Of a stretch of 64,000 nucleotides of DNA, positions 33,467 to 43,700 are shown one piece after another (position 1 is the stretch's first letter; each line of letters begins with the position of its first letter). Below the pieces are notes generated by a model that was given only the letters and a program-made list of their open reading frames with translations, did no database searches and was not told where the DNA came from. Origin of the DNA: Pyrrhosoma nymphula (lineage: Eukaryota; Arthropoda; Insecta; Odonata; Coenagrionidae); contig OY754330.1 in the NCBI GenBank assembly GCA_963573305.1, forward strand, positions 23,191,096-23,255,095, given 5' to 3'. The position numbers and the translations under genes are program-made.

Positions 33467-33799
33467 TTTACGAAATTCAACTTCCACCTAGTTGAGCCTG
33501 AAACAATGGAACGTATTAGCATTTTCTTTTCGTGAAGACAATTCAACTATATTTTTCAGACCAATAAGCAAAATTCTAAATGCTAGTTCAGGTAAACGAA
33601 CAAAAACGAATTCAGGTAAACATGTTTTGGGGGGTTTAAACCCCTAAAACCTGTCTGTACACCACTGGTTTTATGCGACTGATACGCAGAAATATGGACC
33701 CTGAAAATGTCACCTTATTTTGTGACTCGAGTGTAAGTCAAGGGTTCATTGACCAAAAAATCGGAAAAAGTTTTAGACTATACTCATGTGTATATGGTA

Positions 33800-35284
33800 A
33801 TTAAAAATATCTATTATGGCCAAATCAGTAGTTATGGCAATGTCCAAAGATAAGCCCCACATATTTGGCAAAAGAACTTATCTGAAGTGTGAGGGCCTGG
33901 ACTATTTTCAAGAATGAGGAGCACTCAAATTCCACTAATGGTGCAAAATAACTGAGAAAAATAGGTAATAATGCACTAATATTACACATACATATCAGTA
34001 AAATTTTTGAAATGAGAGGAAATATGAGTCGCTGATAATAATTTATCACCATTAGTTGAAAGATGATGGCACGATCAAGGCATGATTATTGCATGTGCTT
34101 GGTAGGGATAAAAATCTAAAGTAACTGACATAAAAAGGAACTAAAGAAAACATTTAATATTTGTCCGTAAAGAAGTAAAATTCATGATATTCAGCATTCA
34201 TCAATTTAAAATAATGAAGGTAATCAACGTTAGAGCCTGATTCATTTAAGAGCTATGGTGCAGATGGTATGAAAAAGGATACCAGTGCATTAGTATCCTT
34301 CATAGTGAAATGGAAAGTTTTGAGTCTGAATCAATTTCACGAAAAAAGAGACTATGCATTAGTTACTTTTCAAACAGGGACCAAGGTATCGCACAAGGAT
34401 ATACATAGTTCTAGCGTAATTTCAAAATTCAATAAAATTGCATCTGGCCACATGCATTTAGCATTTCAGTTGGGTCCATCAGTTTTGTTCAGTTGGGAAA
34501 AACATTTAAGTTTCTAGGAAAATCTTTTGTATTAGAATATCAATGAGATATAATTTTCTCCCTTGTGTTTTGATTCATCATAATAATTTATGTTCAGTTA
34601 AAACTGAGGAATGAACTCAGTACATATGCTCTTCACTCCTTATTAAATATAGAAATATGTAGGCTGAATTTTAGGTTTAATATGTAGGTAGGCAGAGTGT
34701 ATACAAAAATGTTTTGCAGTGTTTCCAGCTAGCAATTGCACCAGTGTCAGTCCTCAAATCCTAATGGAGCCTAGATCCAATTCTTGAGGGCACCCATTGA
34801 AATTCAATGTGGGGAAGAAAACGTTGGAATTGTTGCATGAGATACAAATAACCCTTTCTATTTGCTGTTCAAGTGTATGTCAAACTACTCAAGACTTATG
34901 AATTATGAGAAAAGTATCCACACTACATAAGGCAGAATGAAAAACGTAGTTAGTTTTGAGCATGTAAATATCTCCCAACAGAAGTAAGGTAAACGAAAAT
35001 TGGATGTGAAGTTGACTCAGTTTTGTAGCCAATATTTATTTGTCCAAGAATTTGCCCAAGTATTTTCAGTTTTGAAAATGTGCCAAAATTTATTGAACTC
35101 TCTATGAATTACAGGAGGGGAAAAAGCATCTAGTTAAGCATCTCATTTACATAGCTGTGCAGGGCTGCCATGCTGAATAAAACTTTTTAACTGGTAATAA
35201 AACAACTATGATTGAATTTATGTACAACTCTGTATTGATTAAAATAACTTTTACACAAAAGATTACTTTTTAGTCATTTTTCTA
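33800..35284. other. Intergenic, no supported gene
   Basis: AT-rich with short unrecognised frames. An ATTGAAATTCAAT palindrome near 34799-34811 matches the Helitron 3' hairpin found at 49218-49230, so a Helitron fragment is possible. The 3' UTR of the WKF gene must occupy the right part. Confidence 0.4.
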
Positions 35285-38200
35285 TCAAGTACAATCAGAA
35301 AGTTGTTGCATGATGGACCTTGCTCTTTGATGTATTTCCTCCTTTTCCTTTTCAGTCTCCTCTCCTTCCAAGCATTTCACTATCTCCTGTTCCTCATCCG
35401 TCTCAGACTCTTCCACTGAAACTTTTTCCTCTAACTTCTGGATAATTTTTGCTGCTTCTCCGTATGTCTTCAGGCGAGCACCTCCTTTGCATGAGGAAAT
35501 GTATTCTACTAGGATTGGAAACATTGATGATGGTATCTGTGGAGCCATTTAGATTGAGAACAAGAAAATTTTAACAAAATATAGAACAGGATAGGGTCAT
35601 TACACATTGAATATTATTCAACTATTTACATGTAGAAAATACATGTATATGCAGAACACTATGTAGAATATTACTTTTGTTTCATATTTGCATACAAATG
35701 AGAAAATATGGAAAATTATTATAATTTTAATGCAATGAAAATCAATTATTTTAGTTTTTTGAAACAAAATTCAAGAACCTTTCACAAAGAACTGAGTTAT
35801 TGTAATGTCAAAACATAACTATTTATTATTTAACCCCTAATAGTTCATTTACCAGTACTGGTAAATGAACTGGTAGGGGTTAAATCTTATAATATAAGTC
35901 ATAATAAATCATTCCATGTTTAATTTCTAGTGACATTTTATGCCTAAGGATAGTTGATACCACAGGCACATAAGATATGTACAAGGTGAGGCAACATAAC
36001 TTCCTGTTTTCAAAACGCAAAGAAACCCATTTTATGAATACGATTTTTAAAAATAATGTAGGTGCACATTTAAAGTTTTGTTTTACACAGTTTTGAAAAT
36101 CAAATCAGGTAGATGACACCCCTCATTGTCCGTACACTGAGTAAGCCGATTTCTGGTGTTTGTCATGACCCTTACCAGCATAGCAGCCGTTTGTTGGCAA
36201 TTTCTGCCCGGATGTTTGCATTCAGGTGTTGTAGGGTCCTTGGATGGTTGACATAAACGCGGAAAAACCCCCGGAAAAAGAAAAAGCCCACAATCCAGGC
36301 AGAAATTGCCAACATATCTGCTGGTAAGGATCATGACAAAGGCCAGAAATCAGCTTACTCAGTGTATGGACAATGAGGGGCGTCATCTACGTGATTTGGT
36401 TTTCAAAACTTTAAATATGTACCTACATTATTAATTTAAAAAAATTTGATTCATAAAATGGGTTTCGTTGCGTTTTGAAAAAAGGAAGTTACGTTGCCAC
36501 ACCCTGTACTACGTAAAACACAAAGCACCCATTTCAACAGCACATAATACTGCATCTGAAACTTAATAAAGCATTTACGCACAGAGTTGTGAGTAAAGTT
36601 ACAAGTATACCTTGATTTAAGTCATTTTGAGTTACATCGGTTTTCCTGACTTATTAATGGACAAAATAGATCAAGATGTGCCGACCTTAAAAAGTTCAGA
36701 TCAAAATACTACATATAATTTAAAAAGCAAAAAATAATATCGATACGAGAAATCAGGTTGAAATGAAATAAAAGAATTTATTTTAAAAAATTTCAAAGTA
36801 AATTAGGTGCATTACAAAAATAACAACTAATTAAAAATAAGGAAGTAAGCGTAGATTATAACACATCGGAGAAATTGAACAGCGATGAATGAAGTGACGT
36901 GAGCAGAAGAAACGTTTGATAAAGGAATTGTTGTGAGGTAAAATAAGAAATGCAACACCAGCTATAAGTGACAAGACAGGAAAATAATTGATACTCATGA
37001 CCATTTAATATATTTGAGGAAGAGGGAATAAATGGCAAAGAGGTGGGGTAACTAAGCTTAAATATTAATGTGATGCAGTTGTCATGGATCCATGGTTCGA
37101 ACCACCTGTTTGACCTGGTCTGTTTTTCCCTGTAATCTTCGTCAAATCTACTAGGTAAGTAATTGCTGTTGTAACTGCGGTTCTGACTGCAGCTTAATTA
37201 ACTTTTACTTCCCTTAATTCCTTGTATTTCTCACTACATGAACAATAAAATTGAAGGGTCATTCCATGTCTGTTCTCCTAGCCCATGACTGACACTGGCT
37301 CAGATTTCCATGAAACTTTTATCACTACCTGCTGCAACCAAATTATTAATCAATGCAAAAATTTTCATTTCTAAGCCCATAGTTTCCAAGATATTTGGGT
37401 CAATGTTTTGGAAAATTTCTCATAAATGTCAATTCTAAGGTTCTGCTTTCTGACTACTGTGTACACTGAAGAAATTCATAGTTCATTGACTAACTAGCCA
37501 GCCAGTGAAATTTTTATACCAGGGCAATCAAAGGATGCAAATTACATGAAAAAAAATATTTCATCTTTACCTAAAGCCTGAATCACACGATCATTTTTCA
37601 GGGAGAGTGGCAATGATAGCTCAAATGATGGCTCCCTGACGCCAACATTGTCAGGGATAGCACCAATGATGGAGATCCCTATTCCTTTTTCCATCATTGC
37701 TACCGTCCCGTTTTCCATCCCTGAACATGTACGTGATATCCAGCTGCAACCAATCAGAGCGCACGACAGCAAATAGGAACTGTGGTGCCACTAGTCAGCT
37801 TAAAAATAACTTAATGATGATGGTAAACAAGATCCCTCAAATTACCAAGGCTCTGGATGATACAGAGCCTTGAAAATGGCAGGAAAGTCTCCTGCTGAAA
37901 CGTTGGCAATCATGGAAAGCCTAACCTGTGGGAAACCCAAGAAGAACTCATCAGGGTTACCATAGGTTCATCATAAACAAGAGGACACTTCCTACAAAAA
38001 ATAGAGGACACTTCTTATTTTGTGCAAAAGGCTCAGAAGTCACAAACAAGGATAGCAGCTGGGAGAGTATTAGACAAAGGAGTACAGCAGGGTTTCACAT
38101 TATGTACTGTCAGCATTATTTAGAACTTTTTAAAGATAAAAATGTGATGAGGAAGACTTCATTGAAGCTAGAAATTTGATTAGAGTAGGTGAACTGCCGA

Positions 38201-40006
38201 TAATGCATGGAATTACGTCGGCCACTGCTGCATACTTCAGTAAGAAGTATAGGATGAAGATTAACCACAGGAAAATACTTAGGAAGATACTTCTGAGAAA
38301 CAAAGTTTTTAAGCCAAATGTTAAAAAGGAATATGGTGCAGGTTGACCCAATTTTTATGCATTTATTTATTTATCTAAGATACATTCGAGGGAAAACAAG
38401 GTGTAGTAGTAAAGAAATCAGGGAAAGAATAGTTAAAGTAAAAGTAGCACATCCAAAAGAGATGGGATTGATAAGAGTAGCTCTGACAATAAGTCAATTC
38501 CAAAATATTAGAATTCATTATAACAAAACGTGGAGTAAGTTTGAACACTTGGATGGTTGAGAAAGGAAGATGAGGACAGATTATAAGATTTTGAGATGTG
38601 AACGAGGAGGATGGAGAAGGTTAGCAGGATAATGATGATAATTCCTTTAAATAACAGGTTTTTCCAATTGTGGAAATTTCAATATAAGTAATGAAGCAAG
38701 CCTGGAAATGTGAAAACCCACCCTGGCGAAAAAAAAAACCATGACAGACAGTGTGACAACAATGTGTATTAGTCACAGTGTACGCACACTGTGCTCCCTT
38801 TAAAGTGTGACAACAATGTTCTGCACACTGTGCTCCCTTTAACTCGTGACTAAGTGTGACCACAATGTGCTGCACACTTTATATGGGTAATTGTCACAGT
38901 ATGTATATAATCTTTGGTCCTCACAGTGTACGAATACTGTGCGCACAATGTCTATCATGCTTTTGAGTACCAATTTACGCTCTTGTCACATTCTAAGAAC
39001 ACTGTGTTCATGCTTCTGTCACCGTTTATTTTCACTAGGGTACCGTGAGAATAGAAACTGCTACCTCTGGCGAGGTCTTCCTCTACCGAGACCAAATACA
39101 ACAAAATATGGTGGGGACAACAGGAAATGTAGAAGTAGACTGGTGGAAAAACGAAGAAGAAAAAGTGAATGGGAATGAGGAATGGTGAGGATATTTAGAA
39201 TGAGTAGAGGTGAGGAAAGGAATTTATAACGGGCGGCAAGATGTAAAAAAATACGAAGAGTTCAAGAGGGAGATAATACAAGGCGTATGAAGTGGATATA
39301 TCAATTGGCTTGGTGAAGGAAGAAAAGCAAGGATTGAAGTTCTGACCTTGAAAAATTACAATGTATATTGTCGGGCCACTGAACAATTAGCCCCAAAAAA
39401 TAACCAACATAAACGTTATCTCTATCACAGACGGGGCAAGAGTATAAGGATTACCTTTTTCAAATCAAATGTATGCTTAAGCAGCCATGTCTGCTTCTTT
39501 TTTGAAAATTTCCAGCTGCTTCGATCATGCCGCCAATGTTGAAGATACTGGAGTGCTGATGTAGACAAATCTGATGTGTTATCGTCAATCACTGCCTTAG
39601 TTTTCGTTTTCTTGGTTTTCTTTTTCTTTTTAGGTTGTTTTTCTTCTACGTGCGTAGTGCATGGTTCTTCCCTCCTCCGTTTTCTTTCTTCAATTTTACG
39701 CTCTTCACTCCACCTCGGTTTCCGAATTTTTGTTTTCTGAGTGTTCACCTTCCTAACTTCATCACAACCTTTAGGTAACACTTCTCCTTCAATGCTGAAT
39801 CTTAAATTCTTTTCTCTTTTGTGAGAGTCCGTACCGTCCGTACTGATTGCATCGATGTCTGCATTGCCTTTATTCTCCTTCCGTTTCTTCCTTTTGGTCG
39901 GATTAACAAACTGCACAATTTGGTCATCGCAGCCTTCTTCATTTTTACGTTTTACGCTCTTATGTTCATCATCTCTAATAGGTAACTTCACTTTCGCACG
40001 TGTCAT
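35285..40006 (-). CDS. C7orf50: WKF-domain protein, C7orf50 homologue (exons 40006-39455, 35536-35285)
   Basis: Exon 1 (184 codons) starts at ATG 40006 (MTRAKVKLPIRDDEHKSVKR), passes through basic Lys-rich stretches that look nucleolar, and ends with SALQYLQHWRHDRSSWKFSK, QTWLLKHTFDLKK. WKF is at about residues 165-167. It splices in phase 0 (aaag|GTAATC to CCACAG|ATA) to exon 2, IPSSMFPILVEYISSCKGGA, an acidic linker and RARSIMQQLSDCT stop. The total is about 267 residues; the human protein is shorter, 194. The WKF domain crosses the junction, which supports the pairing. The family is nucleolar and linked to ribosomal RNA processing. The 3.9 kb intron holds a mariner MITE and LINE remains. 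An open frame continues upstream of the ATG without another start codon. Confidence 0.85.
35830..35883. repeat. 54-bp near-perfect palindrome bounded by TTAA
   Basis: TTAACCCCTA.TAGTTCATTTACCAGT is mirrored around the AGTACT centre to TTAA again, with one small mismatch region. It may be the smallest possible piggyBac-type remnant (two fused ends) or a plain hairpin. Confidence 0.7.
35982..36506. mobile_element. MITE made of two inverted mariner transposase 3' ends
   Basis: The arms of about 220-230 bp are inverted copies flanked by TA (35980-35981, 36507-36508); ends CAAGGTGAGGCAAC / CAGGGTGTGGCAAC. Each arm encodes, outward, the last residues of an IS630/Tc1/mariner-type transposase: right arm RNQLTQCMDNEGRHLRDLVF, left arm RNRLTQCTDNEGCHLPDLIF, each followed closely by a stop. 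The left arm also keeps LQHLNANIRAEIAN. Confidence 0.8.
38050..38640 (+). mobile_element. Decayed LINE remnant
   Basis: Short reverse-transcriptase-like segments on the + strand: GRVLDKGVQQGFTLC (compare RQGCxLSP), YVGHCC in place of YADD, and later RCSSKEIRERIVKVKVAHPK, which parallels HSSKDIRRRIALAKEAFNNR in the better preserved LINE at 42715-45791. Heavily mutated. Confidence 0.5.
38746..38960. repeat. CACAGTGT/ACACTGTG-rich tandem and inverted repeats
   Basis: A unit of about 45 bp (CACACTGTGCTCCCTTTAA ... GTGTGACAACAATGT) occurs about twice in tandem, and shorter inverted CACAGTGTAC motifs occur on either side. No gene explains it. Confidence 0.6.
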
Positions 40007-40746
40007 TCCCTTTAAGCACTTAAGGACGTTGTCAAAAACAGAAACTTCAATATAAAACGAAACAACTAACTGTGAGGATGTGCCCAAGCAAAACGACAAC
40101 GATTTCGCAGCTAATAATGTATTCTGGCAAATAATAATGACTGGCCAGAACTAATTCGGTACGTTACAGCCCACTCCACGTGTATTTTGCGATGTACCAT
40201 GTTTACAAATACTAAAATTTATCGTTACGAAATACGAAATGAATCTGTATAACAAAGGCGCAAAGGCGTTGCGCATCAAAGCTGAACCTATACTGGTTTC
40301 TATATGTTCATGACTGGAACTTTATTTATTTTATTTGCATAGTGTTTTTTTATCACCCGTACTATTTAATATAGAAGTATGCTTTTCGATTCTTACAGTG
40401 AAAGAGCCTTTATGCTAAACTCTCTTTAGTGCTTCCAAGTCATATGGCGTACTCAGAAAAGCCATAACCGCCGTAACAATATTAGGCTATTTGGCAACAT
40501 AGGGTTAAACCCCTCTTCAAGCTGCATTGCCCTTGAACCGAGCATTAGTCATATCTGACATTAGCTTGTGCATTTTGGTTGATATCCGGTTTTGATCAAA
40601 TTTGGGGAACCTGGATTTGCGCGTGAATTTTGTACCTCGAGGTTCAAGAGTGCTGGAAGTATTAAAAAGTCTAGCCAGTTCTAGTGGTCTACCCTACCAC
40701 ATAGACGGTATATGTTGTAACCCTAAATCACCGTATACTGAAGGAA
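40007..40746. promoter_or_regulatory. Shared divergent promoter region of WKF gene and MEAK7 homologue
   Basis: The two start codons face away from each other across 740 bp with no mobile element or other gene recognised between them. Both genes need their promoters and 5' UTRs here. No core promoter motif was clear enough to place. Confidence 0.5.
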
Positions 40747-43700
40747 ATGGGTGCCTTAGAAAGTAAGGAACCCAAGGAAGAGTTATCTCTAAGTTCTGAT
40801 GAGAAACTTAGCTTGCAATCATCTTTTGATGCTATCGTGTCGGATTCTTCCCGAAAATGCTCGAAAAACGACTTGCAGGCGAGTGATTCATGTTTACCTA
40901 GTTTCTTAAGTCTTTCCTTTATATGTAACAGTTTATACAGTGCAAATGCTGTTTATTTTTGTGCATTAATTCAAGAATTTTACAGGGCCAATGGTCAACA
41001 ATCTTAGATGATCAGCTAGCTGCATGGTTGTGCGATTATTTGTGTGAGCAGAATCCCGATGGAGTTACCTTCACTCCTTACGCGTCTTTTTACTGTAAAT
41101 TTGTCAAAGGGACTCTTCCTGACCAAATTGAAGTTATCAAGGCTCTCTTTCCTCCCCAAGGGGAAGAAGAAACAGCTCAAACTTCTGATATATTAAAGGT
41201 AGGAATATGATATTTCACCCCGTCACTTCTATATGCATTGAAAGTTCAGTGTGTTCATTGTTTACAGTTCATTTTTTTTTTAATTGTTTACTTGTTGTAT
41301 TCTATCAACGGTGTTATGCTTTCCGTCACATTAGAGCATTATCAGGTGGATAGAAATTGTATTTTAATGCATAATAACCATAACTAGACATTTTATTTAT
41401 TTTTATTACTATTACGAATTCTCATGATAAATAACTAAAAATACTGTGATGTTCAGTTTAAAGGTAATTGAATCGTAGGGTCCAGTCTGAGAGAAAATGT
41501 TTTGTGAGAAACATAGAAAAGTGAGGGGTATTAGGGAAATGGGAAATAAAGTAAAAGGAATGCGAATTAAATAAATGTAAGAATGAAAGGCGTGAGATTC
41601 TTAGTTTTCGAGAAAAAAGTTTGAAAATGTCCAACTTGGAGTATTTTTGGTGATATTTTGACGCCATATTGCGAGATTTTCGTAAGTCCCTGTAGAGAGA
41701 TACGGACTAATATCACGTCTAAAATATGCCTGACCCAACCCCCCCAACAAGGTTGCGGGCGGGCATATATTACTGAAAAGTGATAGGCATGAAGTGTCAT
41801 CGGCATATAACACAGAAGCACCATGAATTTCACCGTATTCGGTGTATAACTTCGTTCCCGTGCGCGTGACTGCGTACCACATCATTTTTTAATGCAATGA
41901 TTGGAAATTTGAGGAAGCAGGTTTGGCAGGTCGTTCACAAAAAAATAAACAGAAGGGGGCCAAGGATGGAACCCTGGAGGACCCCAGTAGTGATGTCCAT
42001 AGGGGAAGAGAATGAGATGTCTTTACTACACTGTGACCGGCTCATGTATTTCACAATTTGGTGTCTACCAGTTAGATACGACCTTATCCAATCCAAAGCC
42101 TTTCCTCTTATTCCAATGTTGGCCAGCTGAAGTAGGAGAATACCATGATTGACTCTATCAAAAGCTTTTGACAAGTCATAAAACACTCCTAGCGAGTGTA
42201 AATTTTGATCACGGGCACTATAGATCGAGTTTGACAATTGGAATACAGCAGTGACTGTCGATCTTGCTTTTCTGAAGCCATGCTGTGAGTCATGTAAGAA
42301 AACTTTTTTGGGACAGGACTTATATTTCTTTAGGGGGGGATATGACTCTCCTTCATGATATCCTTTTATGTGGCAACAAGCACATTTCTTTCTTGAAGTC
42401 ATGGGCTCTAATACTTGAGGTTTATTTTTCAAGTGGAATTGCTAGTAGTCCAGTGTGTGTGAACTACTAAATAGTTAAGACTATATACGTCAAATAATGT
42501 TAAGCATGCATTAATTATTCAAGAGAATGCACACTTAAGTTTTTAAATTTCTTGACTCCAGTACATTGGCAGCTCCAAGGGGGAATTAAACCCCCCCCCC
42601 CCAAAACCCGGCATATAAATTTATTTTTTCATAGACCTAAAACTTCATTTCATTTCAGTAGTCTACCGGTTAGAGGTAGGTTGTGATGAAAGTCAGAGAA
42701 TCTCCAACGAACTCTTACACGTGCCGTGCCCTTCCTACCTCTAGTATTTCTTTCTTCATCTCAGCATAAGTCCTACCTTTCTTCATCCCGTCCATAAAAC
42801 CGATTCTCTTCCTTCCCCTTCCCCGCTTACCCAACATCCTACCCTCTATCACGGCCTTCAGCAAACCATCGTCCCTCATTACCCCTTTTAGCCACCTACC
42901 CTGTCTTCCCCTAATCTCATCTATAAGTTTTCTCTCCTCGCCCACCATGTCAAGCACTTCTTCATTTGTCTTCCTTTCCGTCCAACGCACCTTCTCCATC
43001 CTCCTCCACACCCACATCTCGAAAGCCTTCAGCCTATTTTCGTCTTCCTTTCTCAAGGTCCACGTTTCTGCCCCATACAACGCAACACTCCATATCAGAC
43101 TCTTTACCAGCCTCTTTTTTACATTCTTACTTAAGGTCCCCGTCATCAGCTCCCTTCTATTATTGAACGCTTCCTTCGCTAGCGCTATTCTCCTCCTTAT
43201 GTCTTTGCTACTATGACCTGTTTCTTCTAGCGTACTACCCAAGTAATTACATTGTTCTACTTGCTCCAGTTTGTGACTTCCTACTCTTATCACCAGCTTC
43301 GCTTTCTTAGTCCTACAGAATCTCACTACTTTTGTTTTCCTATTATTTATCTTCATTCCGTATTTCTCACACTGTTTTTCCAGAGCATCTACTAAAGTTT
43401 GCAATCCTTTCGATGACCGACTGACCAACGCCTGGTTGTCTGCGAATCTAACCGACTTTAGCCACTGGCCTCCTACTTTCATTCCCACATCTAGCTCATC
43501 CCATGCCTCTCTTACCATTTCCTCAGCATAGATGTTAAAAAGTAAAGGCGACAACGGGCACCCTTGCCGTACCCCGCGACCTATAACTGCCCACCCTGAT
43601 TCACCGTCAGCTACCCTTACCTGAGCCCTCTGCCCCATATATAAGTTTCGGATGAGTCTCCTATCGCGCCAATCTATTCCTATTTTCACCAGTATCTGCA

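Larger units (their letters stand above)
31414..33514 (-). mobile_element. Penelope-like retroelement with inverted terminal repeats
   Basis: The element is flanked by a perfect 14-bp direct repeat ATTAGCATTTTCTT (31400-31413 and 33515-33528). Its ends carry an inverted repeat of almost 400 bp (about 31419-31808 and 33063-33466). Between them, on the - strand, are a 5'-truncated Penelope reverse transcriptase and a GIY-YIG endonuclease. An inverted repeat attached to a 5'-truncated body is typical of Penelope-like insertions. Confidence 0.85.
31289..33667. mobile_element. hAT-type element, middle level of the nest
   Basis: It starts CAGCAGCATATGTAGGATTT and ends ...TACACCACTG, flanked by a perfect 8-bp duplication GTTTTATG (31281-31288 and 33668-33675). 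A G homopolymer of about 20 bases lies just inside the left end, as in the other hAT-type elements here. With the Penelope-like insertion removed it would be about 270 bp. Confidence 0.75.
30016..33797. mobile_element. Outer TA-flanked element of a three-level nest
   Basis: The imperfect 22-bp ends CCACATACATTTGAGTATAA and, reverse-complemented, CCATATACACATGAGTATAG have TA on both sides (30014-30015, 33798-33799). Without the inner insertions it would be about 1.4 kb. No transposase was recognised, although most of 30100-31280 is unexplained. The CCRYATA.. start resembles the small MITE at 12431. Confidence 0.5.

Noticed and set aside
37080..37130. GGTTCGAACC near 37093 as a tRNA B box
   Set aside because: No A box or stem could be matched around it, so neither a tRNA nor a SINE is supported.
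37542..37772. 76-codon - strand open frame with GMENGTVAMMEKGIGISIIG
   Set aside because: Looks like a chance frame through an imperfectly inverted repeat stretch (CAATGATGG/CCATCATTG); no protein family recognised.
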